From: Segetibacter koreensis DSM 18137
GTDB taxonomy: Bacteria; Bacteroidota; Bacteroidia; Chitinophagales; Chitinophagaceae
Length of the DNA stretch: 64,000 bases
Assembly (NCBI RefSeq): GCF_000374045.1
Contig: NZ_KB893326.1
Coordinates: 89,594 to 153,593, forward strand
Direction: 5' to 3'
The notes below the pieces were generated by a model that saw nothing but the letters and a program-made list of their open reading frames with translations, was not told the origin of the DNA and searched no databases. Both the position numbers and the translations under genes were made by a program. Shown here piece after piece: positions 46,406 through 55,295 of this stretch; within the stretch, counting starts at the first letter, position 1, and each line of letters opens with the position of its first letter.

Positions 46406-47155
46406 TTATTTGCTGGTAAGAGGTTTTACGGAAACTTGCTTAAAGTAAACCACATCATCATCACCATGATTTTGCAATCCAAAATAACCTGAATTGGGAC
46501 GAATGCCACGATATGGCTCAAAATCAAATTTTCGCTCAGGAACCGGGTCTCCTTCTTTATAATCCGTCACCTTTACACCATTTACAGAAACAATAGTGCG
46601 AGGCCCGTCTAATGTAATTTCCATAGTATTCCATTCAGGACCGGGCTTGCCCGGATGAGCCAACGGTTTGGTTAAAGAATAAAGCGTGCCTGTATAGTGA
46701 TAATCATCTTCATTAGAGGTTTCGGGATGGTTATCTATCTGCACTTCATAACCATAAAATACAGGCATCCACTCTTCACGAGGCTCAATAGGTATGCGGA
46801 TAAATATACCTGAATTGCTGTTCTCTTTTTGCATCTTGTACACTATGCGGAAAGTGCAATTGCTAAATTTTTCCTTTGTCCAGTACAATAAACCCATGCC
46901 TCCGTGGCCACGGATCATACCGTCTTCAACAGACATGCTTCCCTTGCCCACATGTTTCCAACCGGTAAGATCTTTGCCATCAAAGAGTTGCCTCCAACCT
47001 TGTTCATTACCTTTATTCGTAGTTAGATTCATTTCGTCTTTTTTTTCATTTACAGAAGTTGCATGCGAAGCATGTGAAGTCTGAGCTTTGCTGTAGCCTG
47101 ATAATAATAAAAAACTAAAAGTTGTCAGGAAACTATTAAAAATTATCTTTTTCAT
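46406..47155 (-). CDS. 3-keto-disaccharide hydrolase domain (DUF1080) protein, exported
   Basis: 249 residues from the ATG at 47155 (MKKIIFNSFLTTFSFLLLSG). A frame from 47185 adds ten residues before the signal and is rejected. The DUF1080/PF06439 concanavalin-like fold is clear: GWRQLFDGKDLTGWKHVGKG, MEVEDGMIRG-like VEDGMIRGHGG, NSGIFIRIP and a C-terminal GYFGLQNHGDDDVVYFKQVSVKPL. Members cleave 3-keto-glycosides formed by sugar 3-dehydrogenases. Directly upstream of the Gfo/Idh gene (12 bases), it fits one oxidise-then-cleave route in the periplasm. Confidence 0.85.
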   Translation of the reverse strand: MKKIIFNSFLTTFSFLLLSGYSKAQTSHASHATSVNEKKDEMNLTTNKGNEQGWRQLFDGKDLTGWKHVGKGSMSVEDGMIRGHGGMGLLYWTKEKFSNCTFRIVYKMQKENSNSGIFIRIPIEPREEWMPVFYGYEVQIDNHPETSNEDDYHYTGTLYSLTKPLAHPGKPGPEWNTMEITLDGPRTIVSVNGVKVTDYKEGDPVPERKFDFEPYRGIRPNSGYFGLQNHGDDDVVYFKQVSVKPLTSK

Positions 47156-47425
47156 ATTGCAGTGTAGGTGCTTTTTTACAGTCACCTTTTGTCATTTTAT
47201 AATGGGGCAACAAGTTAAAAATATTTGTTTAAAGCTTGGATTATTTTTAAAATTTTAGGAGTAATACTAATGCCTAAGTTAGAATCATTGTTAGTTATAA
47301 TTTTACTGATTTTAAAGACATAGTTATTATTTATTCTTATTTTCTAAAAGACAAAAAGCATAAATAAATTATAAAAGCGAAAAACATCAAAGAATTAATT
47401 ATTAACCCTGGTTCTTCTGTCATTT

Positions 47426-48325
47426 TTAATTTTCTTTCTTTGCAAGCATAGGAAATAATCTGCGTATTTCCTCATCATTTGGTTGTGCGCCGTATTCACA
47501 TATCTCAAATGCTTCTGCGTTCTGCACTTGCGCCGCCTTGTCTTTTCCGTACCATTTTTCGAGTGCTGCGTGTACATCAGGAGTAATTTTTACTGCACTT
47601 CTTTGTCCCAGCCATTTCTCCCTTTCAGTTTTGCCTTGAGGAACCTGGTCGAGGTAGTGACCGATCCAGGGCAACCATTCGTACATCTGAGACTCGTGCG
47701 CGTCCATTGCATGAACTTTTTGATTATATACACTGCTTATGTCAACTGCTATATCCGGACGAAAAGGATTGGGCCTTTTAAAACCGTCCTGGAAATAAAC
47801 GAAGACCGGATTCTTTTTCAAGGCAGGTGTTTCAGGCGCTACATTAGGAACAGCTACCATATATGCGGCATCCTGTACAAGTACACCTGTATAACGATGA
47901 TCAGGATGGTAGTCGTTGGGTCTTGGTGCAACTACAACATCTGCATTCCATTCCCGAATTTTTTTAATTATTTGCAAACGTACATCTAGGGTAGGCAGTA
48001 ATTGCCCGTCGTGGTTATCAAGTACGTCATACGTCACACCGAAACGTTTACCTGCTTCCTGTGCTTCTGCAAATCTTCGTTTAGCGAGTGCTGTGCCCTT
48101 CATAGTTTGGTGACCTGCATCGCCGTTTGTAACAGAAACGAATTTTACTGCATATCCCATCTTTGCAAAAACAATGGCTGTACCGCCACCATCCTGATCA
48201 CAATCATCGGGGTGGGCGCCAATCATTATAACGCGTATTTTGCCGTTGTCCTGGGCTTTAGTAGTGGCAACATTAAATAATAGAAGCAGTGTTAATAGTG
48301 AGAGGTAGTTGTAAATAATTTTCAT
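47426..48325 (-). CDS. PIG-L family deacetylase, secreted
   Basis: 299 residues with a Sec signal peptide (1-25, ending TTKAQ). LmbE/PIG-L fold: MIGAHPDDCDQDGGGTAIVFAK with zinc-binding HPDD (about 36-39), SVTNGDAGHQTMKG, and the later YHPDHRYTGVLVQDAAYM (about 145) with the third zinc ligand. It is expected to remove an acetyl from GlcNAc-type residues outside the cytoplasm. It lies between the ROK gene (87 bases) and the DUF1080 gene (270 bases), so the operon may have an internal promoter after it. Confidence 0.85.
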   Translation of the reverse strand: MKIIYNYLSLLTLLLLFNVATTKAQDNGKIRVIMIGAHPDDCDQDGGGTAIVFAKMGYAVKFVSVTNGDAGHQTMKGTALAKRRFAEAQEAGKRFGVTYDVLDNHDGQLLPTLDVRLQIIKKIREWNADVVVAPRPNDYHPDHRYTGVLVQDAAYMVAVPNVAPETPALKKNPVFVYFQDGFKRPNPFRPDIAVDISSVYNQKVHAMDAHESQMYEWLPWIGHYLDQVPQGKTEREKWLGQRSAVKITPDVHAALEKWYGKDKAAQVQNAEAFEICEYGAQPNDEEIRRLFPMLAKKEN

Positions 48326-48412
48326 AAATGTTTTATTTGTTAATGGGAGAGAAATATTAGTAAGATTTTATATTCTGTCACGAAAAGATATTAACGATTA
48401 CTGTAAGATTTT

Positions 48413-49270
48413 TTATTGAACGTAATCATAATAAAGTGCTGCAGCACCAAGTATGCCACTGTTTTCGAGTTCTGATATTTCTATTTTAATACGTTTTGCT
48501 GATTTTGTATAAGCAAACGTTTTTATCCTTTGCCACATCGATTGCTGAAAGAAATCATAAGCCATTCGTACGGAGCCGCCAAGTATGATCAACGAAGGAT
48601 CGTAGGCATACATAACTAGCTTGATTGCATTTCCCAAATGTGTTCCCATTTCTGCATAGAGTTCCAGGGCTTGCGCATCACCTTTTTTTGCTCTTTCAAA
48701 AACCTCTTCACCATCTAACTGGTATACGTTTTTAAAGAATGAGCCGCTGCAGTAGTACTCATATACTTTATCTAAATAATCGACCATGCCAAATTCGCCG
48801 GCCCCGCAATTATATCCCGCATACAATTTTTTATTTATGATAATGCCCGCGCCAACCCCGGTTCCTATAGTTAGTCCAATCATCGATTCACTATCTATGC
48901 CTTTTCCAAAATAGTGCTCCCCCAGGGCAAAGCAATTCGCATCATTATTTACAAAAACTGGCAGGTTGTAACGTTGTTCCATCTCTCTTTTTAACGGCAC
49001 TTCTTTCCACGATGGAATGTATTGTACATCGTAAACAACTCCCTGTTCTACGTCTACCACCCCAGGAACTCCTATACCTATCGCCGTTATGGAATTGTCA
49101 ACTAAAGTATCTACAATTTCAAAAACGTCTTTCAAAACTTCTTCTACTGAGCCCCTGCTATTAATACGTTTTGACTGTATGCCTGAAATCGTATCTTTCT
49201 TAACTGTGGCCGCCCTGATATTTGTGGCCCCAAGATCTACGCCTATAACTTTTTCATTTGTCATATACAT
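48413..49270 (-). CDS. ROK family sugar kinase
   Basis: 285 residues. ATP-binding GVDLGATNIRAATV (about 7-20), the catalytic Asp in FVNNDANCFALGEHYFG and the phosphate loop IGTGVGAGIIINKKLYAG are normal for a glucokinase or N-acetylhexosamine kinase. The zinc-binding CxCGxxGCxE usually found after GEFG is missing: the segment reads GAGEFGMVDYLDKVYEYYCSG with a single Cys. The start overlaps nothing: the MFS stop ends at 49271, directly adjacent to this ATG (an in-frame ATG at 49264 is an alternative). It phosphorylates the sugar that the transporter brings in. Confidence 0.87.
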   Translation of the reverse strand: MYMTNEKVIGVDLGATNIRAATVKKDTISGIQSKRINSRGSVEEVLKDVFEIVDTLVDNSITAIGIGVPGVVDVEQGVVYDVQYIPSWKEVPLKREMEQRYNLPVFVNNDANCFALGEHYFGKGIDSESMIGLTIGTGVGAGIIINKKLYAGYNCGAGEFGMVDYLDKVYEYYCSGSFFKNVYQLDGEEVFERAKKGDAQALELYAEMGTHLGNAIKLVMYAYDPSLIILGGSVRMAYDFFQQSMWQRIKTFAYTKSAKRIKIEISELENSGILGAAALYYDYVQ

Positions 49271-50524
49271 TCAATTGTGTGCTTTTTTCTTATCAAAAAG
49301 CTTAATGGTTTTATTAGTAATAATTGGTTTTGACCAAAAGCCTATACTTAAAATATATCCCATTGTTAAATACAAAAACAGCATACCTACCCGCAACCCC
49401 AAATGGTCTCCTAACCAGCCAATGATTAATGGAATAATTGCGCCACCAATAATGCCGGTAACTATGATGCCGGCAAAGGACCCGTGGTGTTCTTCAACGG
49501 AATTTAATGCTAAAGAAAATATAATAGGGTACATGACTGAGGCAAAAAAACCAACCAGCGGAAAAGCAACAAAGGAAACTTTTGCCGGCGCAAAAAGGGC
49601 GAGCGTTAAACATACAAGAGCAAGAAGGGTAAAGATAATTAAGACTTTACGGCTATCCATAATCTTTAAAAGAAGCAAACCTACTACTCCGCCGGCAGTC
49701 ATCAACCCCCAGAAATAAGCAACATCCTGCGCACCTTTCGTTTGCGGATCATACCCGTGGTAAGTTGATAGAAATTGTGATATCCAGTTGGCAACTCCCT
49801 GCTCCGTACCTACGTAACAGATCATGGCAATAAAGAATAAAACGACTACAGGTTTTTTAAATAGTTGAACATGTGTTTCTAATGGTCCCGCTTTTTCTTC
49901 ATTGCTTAATTCAACCTTTGGAAATCTTGAAAGAGCAATAACGATGATCATTAAAAGGCAAATGACTGCAAATAACCAATAAAGAGATATCCAGGGCAGG
50001 TTAACGGGAACCAGTGATTGAAATATTGACAAGGAACCCGGCTTGCCTTTTTGAAGATTTAAAACAATATAAGAGTAAACCAATGGACTGAGGAAGGAAG
50101 CCAGGCCAAATATTAATTGAGCTAATACAGAATTAAATGCATAATGTTCTTCCCCTCCTGAAGTTCTCAACAATGGATTGATTACCACTTGCAACATAGC
50201 CATGCCGGAACCTATTAAAAAAAGAGACAACACAGCCGATAAATAGCCGGGCATCAGCGCTAAAAGCAATGAGCCGAAGAAAGCAACTATAAATGCTGCT
50301 ATCATTATTTTCTTTTCTTTATATTTTTCAATCAGCATACCTGACGGTATAGACATTACTCCATATGCTATAAAAAATGCAAAGGGTAAAAGAGCTACGA
50401 GTGTAAGGCTTAAATTAAATCCTTTAATTATATCGGGTATTAGTGGGCCAATGACATTTGTTAGAAAAGAAATGACAAAGAAAGTAAGCATTATAAGGGC
50501 TACAATATAGTAGTTGCGTTTCAT
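49271..50524 (-). CDS. MFS sugar transporter, FucP-like (FHS family)
   Basis: 417 residues, 12 predicted membrane helices. N-terminal VIGPLIPDIIKGFNLSLT and the PFAFFIAYGVMSIPSGMLIEKYKEKK motif A-like loop match the fucose/glucose/GlcNAc H+ symporters of Bacteroidota. It is first in the minus-strand operon and abuts the ROK kinase with no intergenic bases, so their translation is coupled. The 192-base gap upstream (50525-50716) has no clear consensus promoter. Confidence 0.87.
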   Translation of the reverse strand: MKRNYYIVALIMLTFFVISFLTNVIGPLIPDIIKGFNLSLTLVALLPFAFFIAYGVMSIPSGMLIEKYKEKKIMIAAFIVAFFGSLLLALMPGYLSAVLSLFLIGSGMAMLQVVINPLLRTSGGEEHYAFNSVLAQLIFGLASFLSPLVYSYIVLNLQKGKPGSLSIFQSLVPVNLPWISLYWLFAVICLLMIIVIALSRFPKVELSNEEKAGPLETHVQLFKKPVVVLFFIAMICYVGTEQGVANWISQFLSTYHGYDPQTKGAQDVAYFWGLMTAGGVVGLLLLKIMDSRKVLIIFTLLALVCLTLALFAPAKVSFVAFPLVGFFASVMYPIIFSLALNSVEEHHGSFAGIIVTGIIGGAIIPLIIGWLGDHLGLRVGMLFLYLTMGYILSIGFWSKPIITNKTIKLFDKKKAHN

Positions 50525-50716
50525 GAAGCAGTTGTTATTCGTTAGAACAAAGCACTAATATCGGTTAAATACCTTTACGGCAATTATTTTGCGTACGTAA
50601 AAGTAAAATAACACTTGTTTTAGACACGATTGATTTTACCTTAGAAATAACGGGTAAGAGGCTAAAACTTAATTGACAAGCTGAACAATAATAATAACAG
50701 TAATAGTCTCCCAGTC

Positions 50717-51958
50717 CTAGTATTTCTCTATCAGTTCAAAACACTGCGCTTCTACGTCTTCGTGCCTTGCCCGGTAATAAATTTTCTTTCGGCCGATAAT
50801 AAGAATGGTTAAACCCAGTACGCTGCAACCGGCCATTATAGCTGCCATAGGTAAAGCAGTGTGGTTAAAAAACAATCCAACCAACGCCGAAGCTATAGCG
50901 CCACAACCCATCTGTAAAGCACCCATTAATGCAGAGGCGCTTCCTGCTCCTTTGGTGAAAGGTGCCATAGCAAGAGCCGCCGAATTGGGAAACGTAAAAC
51001 CCTGGCAACTTAAAAACAGGAAAATAAGAAATATCGTACTGTAAAGCTGCAAGAGGTGAAGAGCAATTCCGGTAACTAGTAACAGCCCGATAACAGACTG
51101 TGAAAACAACACCACTCTTATGATCTGGGCACTGTTATATTTTTTTAAAATGATGTTATTAAGCTGGCTGCTTCCAATCAGGCCAACGGCTATCGCTGAG
51201 AAGATCCATCCGTATTGCTGCTCACTCACGCCATACAGTTCCATAAAAACAAAAGGGGAGCCCGCAAGGTAGGCAAACAGGCCGGCAGAGGCGATAGCAC
51301 CTGCAAATGCATATGTGTAAAACTGTGGTTGTTTTAGTACGTTACCAAAGCCTGTAAGAATAGGTTTCGGCAGAAGTGAAAATGTTGGATCGGGTTTTTT
51401 GCTTTCAGGTAACCAAAAGATCACCGCCAATAAAATTAAAGCCGTTACTATAGCAAGCACCACGAATACGATGGGCCACCCAAAGGATGCAATAATGTAA
51501 CTTCCTGCGGTTGGGGCCAGTATAGGAGAAACCCCAAGTATCAGTATTAATAAAGAAAAAATTTTTGCGTTTTCGTCCACAGGAAATACGTCTCTTACAA
51601 TAGCATTGGGAGCCACCATTCCAACGCATCCCCCCAACGCCTGCAGGAAACGAAAGGCTATCAGTATCTCCACCGATTTCGACAGGGCACATCCTATTGA
51701 AGCGAATATATATAGTACAAGGCCTATGCAAAGTGGTCTTTTCCTGCCAAAGCGGTCTAGCAGCGGACCGCAAAGCAACTGACCGGCACAAATACCTATA
51801 AAGAAACTAGACAATGAATAAGCAACATGATCAACCGATGTATGCAGGTTAGCAGCAATAGCGGGAAAACCCGGGAGATACATGTCGATCGAAAAAGGAC
51901 CGATTGCAGAAAGAAGCCCAAGGATCAATATCAGTAAAGAACGGTTTCTTTTGGCCAT
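50717..51958 (-). CDS. Bcr/CflA-type multidrug MFS exporter
   Basis: 413 residues from the ATG at 51958 (a TTG at 51967 is rejected). Twelve membrane helices. The DHA1 Bcr/CflA signature is clear: GPFSIDMYLPGFPAIA in helix 1, GQLLCGPLLDRFGRKRPL (motif A) and RFLQALGGCVGMVAPNAIVRDVF (motif B/helix 4). Such proteins export drugs such as bicyclomycin or sulfonamides, or sometimes amino acids and peptides. It reads divergently from the 205-residue hypothetical gene with an 86-base gap. Confidence 0.88.
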   Translation of the reverse strand: MAKRNRSLLILILGLLSAIGPFSIDMYLPGFPAIAANLHTSVDHVAYSLSSFFIGICAGQLLCGPLLDRFGRKRPLCIGLVLYIFASIGCALSKSVEILIAFRFLQALGGCVGMVAPNAIVRDVFPVDENAKIFSLLILILGVSPILAPTAGSYIIASFGWPIVFVVLAIVTALILLAVIFWLPESKKPDPTFSLLPKPILTGFGNVLKQPQFYTYAFAGAIASAGLFAYLAGSPFVFMELYGVSEQQYGWIFSAIAVGLIGSSQLNNIILKKYNSAQIIRVVLFSQSVIGLLLVTGIALHLLQLYSTIFLIFLFLSCQGFTFPNSAALAMAPFTKGAGSASALMGALQMGCGAIASALVGLFFNHTALPMAAIMAGCSVLGLTILIIGRKKIYYRARHEDVEAQCFELIEKY

Positions 51959-52044
51959 AATTTGCAAAGGAAAGCGATTGCAGAGAGGTAAAGAAATCTT
52001 TCATCCAAAATATAAGATGGCATAACTTTTTTCTATAAAAATAT

Positions 52045-52662
52045 ATGAAAGAAAATCATCGATCTCAAGGCATTCCACCTAATGAAACAGGTGTTGCCAT
52101 TAACGCCGATAATTCTTTAGAACTTAAAGATGTAAACGAAGCGCGTTCATTCTATAAAACCGTCAGGCAACGGTTGCTTGATGTTAATAACTGGCAAAAG
52201 CTTGCAGGTAAAGCCCTGGCAAGTTTTCAATTAACAAATGAAAAAGGTGAACTTTTAAACCGCCTGGCTCAGCAAGGTGATTATTTTAAAATAGATATTC
52301 CGGGACCGGGACCAAAAGCAGGCGAAGGTTTCGACTGGGTACAGATTGAAGAATTAAAAGAACAAAATGAAGCGGAAATAGAAAGCATTTCAATAATGGT
52401 AAGACCTGCAAAAAAACCAACCAACTTGTCAAATGATGTATCCCATTTTTTTAGTAAAGAATCTACGAGCACGTTCAAGGCGATTCGGGAAGGAAACAAA
52501 ATATCAGCAAGCATTCATGACCGAAATGCGAAACCTAATATTGATGTAGATACAATAACAGACAAAGCGCGTAACGCCGCCGTAGGTTCAGGCGCAATTG
52601 CCGGTTTTGCAAAAATTCAATGGCAATCTCTGGTTGATGGATTATTAAAAAGAGAAGAATAA
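52045..52662 (+). CDS. conserved hypothetical protein
   Basis: 205 residues, soluble and charged, without signal peptide. It has segments such as NEARSFYKTVRQRLLDVNNWQKLAG, GDYFKIDIPGPGPKAGEGFDWVQI and a C-terminal ARNAAVGSGAIAGFAKIQWQSLVDGLL that look like a real, conserved Chitinophagaceae family, but I recognise no function. It is isolated, with its own promoter in the 86-base divergent gap. Confidence 0.68.
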   Translation: MKENHRSQGIPPNETGVAINADNSLELKDVNEARSFYKTVRQRLLDVNNWQKLAGKALASFQLTNEKGELLNRLAQQGDYFKIDIPGPGPKAGEGFDWVQIEELKEQNEAEIESISIMVRPAKKPTNLSNDVSHFFSKESTSTFKAIREGNKISASIHDRNAKPNIDVDTITDKARNAAVGSGAIAGFAKIQWQSLVDGLLKREE

Positions 52663-52669
52663 ATACTAA

Positions 52670-52702
52670 AAGAGCATTTTTAAATTATAAATGCTCTTCT
52701 TA
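52670..52702. terminator. hairpin terminator between convergent genes
   Basis: Stem AAGAGCATTT (52670-52679) pairs with AAATGCTCTT (52689-52698), with a 9-base AT-rich loop and short T-stretches on both sides. It lies 8 bases after the hypothetical gene's stop and 36 bases before the end of the opposite gene. Confidence 0.65.
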
Positions 52703-52733
52703 TTTCAAATGCAATAGTGGGGAAGCTGATCCT

Positions 52734-52955
52734 TTATCCGGCTTTATTTTGTGCATTTTTTACTGAAGAGCTATTATTATTTTCATTCGCGTTTGTACTA
52801 GGGTTTGTATTATCATTGTTATTATCAACACCCATCCCTATATTTTGATAATCGTTTTTAGCGTCTTCGTAATTACTATTTTCATTATAACCTCGGCGCT
52901 CGTCCGACTTAAAGTTAGAGCTCTTTTCAGCATTTTCCATGTTTTCGCTGTTCAT
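52734..52955 (-). CDS. Asn-rich low-complexity small protein
   Basis: 73 residues, strongly hydrophilic, with Asn about 30 percent (runs such as NNNDNTNPSTNANENNNSSS). No signal peptide or membrane segment. It is likely disordered, the kind of small hydrophilic protein often induced by desiccation or salt stress, but I recognise no family. It reads from an ATG at 52955 and has the first 11-bp-period direct repeat 157 bases upstream on its own strand. Confidence 0.6.
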   Translation of the reverse strand: MNSENMENAEKSSNFKSDERRGYNENSNYEDAKNDYQNIGMGVDNNNDNTNPSTNANENNNSSSVKNAQNKAG

Positions 52956-53111
52956 AGTATTGATGTTTAGCGGTTAATTAATCGTTGTCTTATTTTAGCT
53001 TCAACGTACTTAATAACTAACCTTTTTATGACTGTTATTTTTAAATTATCGATTCCCACTCATTACGTCAAATGCAAATTGCAAAACATCAGCTGAACTT
53101 TTATGTAAATC

Positions 53112-53133
53112 AGATTAGAATGCTGTTAGAGTT
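53112..53133 (-). promoter_or_regulatory. 11-bp-period direct repeat site A (minus orientation)
   Basis: On the minus strand it reads ACTCTAAC, three bases, ATTCTAAT: two octamers 11 bases apart. It is the same 22-base site as 55910-55931 apart from one base. This spacing is typical of OmpR/PhoB-type regulator boxes. It lies upstream of the Asn-rich gene. Confidence 0.5.
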
Positions 53134-53267
53134 TGATCTTGTAAGTAAGATATCAGGTATGCAATTAATATGCGAGCTACTCATTCTTCTTCAACTTGCA
53201 ATACTAAAAAAGGTAGAATATGTTACACATAATCTGGTGCTCTATTAAATCTCCTTTCTTTATATAA

Positions 53268-53286
53268 ATTCTAATAAGATTCTAAT
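53268..53286 (+). promoter_or_regulatory. 11-bp-period direct repeat site B (plus orientation)
   Basis: ATTCTAAT at 53268-53275 is repeated exactly at 53279-53286, 11 bases later. It lies upstream of a small ORF (53423) and the SDR gene (53637). The remaining part of the 681-base gap 52956-53636 shows no other gene; a 70-codon minus-strand frame there is low-quality. Confidence 0.5.
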
Positions 53287-53422
53287 CTTCTATTAATCTG
53301 CATCTAAAAACAAAAATTTAAATTGCTTTACGTCGAAATGGTACACATCATTAGCATAGAATATGCTGCTAATCCCTGATAAAGAAGCGGATGTTTTCCT
53401 GCCACTTACTTCTCTGTAAAAA

Positions 53423-53554
53423 ATGCAGTTATTAGATGGTTTTGCTGCATTAAAAATTATTGACGCGCTTGCCGGGCTAGTTATAATTGGGTTATCTATT
53501 CCCAAAGGCGTAATAAAAGAAAAGTATGGAGTATGGGATAAGTATGTGTTTTAG
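53423..53554 (+). CDS. possible small membrane protein (43 residues)
   Basis: The ORF starts MQLLDGFAALKIIDAL, contains one hydrophobic helix-like segment (LAGLVIIGLSIP) and ends KEKYGVWDKYVF. The N-terminal amphipathic stretch, the helix and the polar C-terminus make it look like a genuine short membrane protein. A-rich sequence GTAAAAA precedes the ATG. It lies 137 bases downstream of repeat site B and 83 bases upstream of the SDR gene. No family recognised. Confidence 0.38.
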   Translation: MQLLDGFAALKIIDALAGLVIIGLSIPKGVIKEKYGVWDKYVF

Positions 53555-53636
53555 CAAGTGCTCATGCGAGTATAAACAGACAGCAGAATTGGGAGAAAAT
53601 GATTGAGATAAAAAAAGATAAAAAAAAATAATAATC

Positions 53637-54647
53637 ATGTCAAAAAGATTTAAAGATAAGGTCGTCGTAATTACAGGAGCAAGCGGTGGTGTAGGAAGAG
53701 CAACTGCGTGGGAGTTTGCAAAGCAGGGAGCGAAAATAGTATTGTTAGCTCGTGGAATAGAACAACTGGAAGCAACTAAAAAAGAAGTAGAAGCTTATGG
53801 AGGAAAGGCATTAGCCATACCAACCGATGTGGCAGACGCTAACGCGGTGGAGGCAGCGGCAGAGAGGGCTGAGAAAGAGTTTGGACCGATAGATGTTTGG
53901 ATAAATAATGCGATGAACAGCGTTTTTGCTAAGTTTATTGATATTACTCCTGAAGAGTTTAAAAGGGTGACGGAAGTTACTTATTTGGGCCAGGTTTATG
54001 GAACAATGTCTGCATTGAAAAGAATGTTACCAAGAGATAAAGGCTCTATTGTTTTAGTAGGTTCTGCTTTAGCTTATAGGGGGATTCCCCTGCAATCTGC
54101 ATACTGCGGATCAAAACATGGCATCCAGGGGTTTTATGATTCTCTCAGAACTGAATTAATGCACGAGAAAAGCAACATAAAAACATGCATGGTGCAATTG
54201 CCGGCAATGAATACAACACAGTTTGGCTGGGTGCTTAGTAAGCTTCCGAATAAGCCAAGGCCAATGGGTAAAGTATATGAGCCAGAAGTAGCTGCCCGGG
54301 CTATAGTTTTTGCTGCTGCACACAACAGGAGGAGCGTATGGGTTGGTTATCCTACTTATGAGGCTATCATCGGAAATAAAATAGCACCCTGGTATGCTGA
54401 TATTGTGTTGGCAAAGACTGGGATAAAAGGACAACAAACAGATGAGCTAGCAGACCCAAACAGAAAAAATAATGTATGGGAGCCAATACGTGAAGACCGT
54501 GGAGCTCACGGAAGTTTTGCGGATATTGCTGCCAAAAAAAGCTACACTTTATGGGCGGGCATAAACAGGAATTTTGTCAGAGTCGTTGCTGGTATCGGCG
54601 TTGGGGCTTTGGTGATTGTGCTTAATTCTGGTAAAAATAAAGGTTGA
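53637..54647 (+). CDS. short-chain dehydrogenase/reductase with C-terminal membrane anchor
   Basis: 336 residues. Cofactor-binding VVITGASGGVGRATAWEFAKQG (about 10-31), NNAMNS after strand 4, and the catalytic Ser plus Tyr-x3-Lys in SALAYRGIPLQSAYCGSKHG (about 145-163) define a classical SDR, NAD(P)-dependent. The extra C-terminal portion holds a hydrophobic helix (VRVVAGIGVGALVIVLN, about 315-331), so it is probably anchored to the inner face of the membrane. This architecture is common for SDRs in Bacteroidota stress or VKOR/SPW gene blocks. Confidence 0.85.
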   Translation: MSKRFKDKVVVITGASGGVGRATAWEFAKQGAKIVLLARGIEQLEATKKEVEAYGGKALAIPTDVADANAVEAAAERAEKEFGPIDVWINNAMNSVFAKFIDITPEEFKRVTEVTYLGQVYGTMSALKRMLPRDKGSIVLVGSALAYRGIPLQSAYCGSKHGIQGFYDSLRTELMHEKSNIKTCMVQLPAMNTTQFGWVLSKLPNKPRPMGKVYEPEVAARAIVFAAAHNRRSVWVGYPTYEAIIGNKIAPWYADIVLAKTGIKGQQTDELADPNRKNNVWEPIREDRGAHGSFADIAAKKSYTLWAGINRNFVRVVAGIGVGALVIVLNSGKNKG

Positions 54648-54876
54648 ACTAAAAAACATGAATCTTGCGCAAAGTAAGAGCAGAAGGGAGCTAGCGGTAA
54701 GTTTTTAGAGATGCATTTCGGTGTTATTATTACAGTTTTTGAAGTTATAATTGTTACAACTTTTACGTATACCAGTCACCGGTTTCCGCAATTGTTCGGC
54801 GAGAAGTAACATTTAAAAGGATATTTGTGGTTAATGATTATAAAAAAGAATATAATTTCTGCAATCTAACTCTCTC

Positions 54877-55263
54877 TTATGCATTATTTGAATCCTGCTG
54901 CTCTGCTGCCTTTAAGTGCATTGGTTGTTTTTGAAATAAAGAGCTCCATCCGCCACCGTACCTGTTATTAATTTTGGCTTTAAATACGGAGAAAACAATA
55001 ACTGCAACACCTGAAAGAATATCTGTTATACGTGCGGAGGCACCAAAACCCAATAGAAAAGGAGAGAAGACCAGCCACGCGCCCGTAACGATGTTAAACC
55101 GTCGGACATTTCTATTGATTTCCCAAAGTGAAATGATAGCAAATGTTAGCACTAAAGGTCCAACAATATGATTATTATCAGCAGCTATCTTATTAAAATT
55201 GCACATGGCCGGAGCCACCATTATTCCTATCCCGATTAATATGTTTACTATTTGTGCCCACAT
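54877..55263 (-). CDS. SPW-repeat family membrane protein
   Basis: About 128 residues from the ATG at 55263 (MWAQIVNILIGIGIMVAPAM). It has four membrane helices in two hairpins, the second beginning FNIVTGAWLVFSPFLLGF, the SPW-like segment. A longer start at 55344 would add 27 residues and overlap the VKOR stop by 49 bases; a coupled overlap is possible but the inner start matches the usual first helix. The family has no known activity. It ends with a Gln/His-rich tail (QKQPMHLKAAEQQDSNN). Confidence 0.72.
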   Translation of the reverse strand: MWAQIVNILIGIGIMVAPAMCNFNKIAADNNHIVGPLVLTFAIISLWEINRNVRRFNIVTGAWLVFSPFLLGFGASARITDILSGVAVIVFSVFKAKINNRYGGGWSSLFQKQPMHLKAAEQQDSNNA

Positions 55264-55295
55264 AACATTTGCGTTTATTGTTACACTGCTTAATT

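Noticed and set aside
53293-53505. Minus-strand 70-codon open frame in the gap before the SDR gene
   Set aside because: Ser/Ala/Ile-rich shadow composition. It runs opposite the better-looking 43-residue plus-strand ORF.
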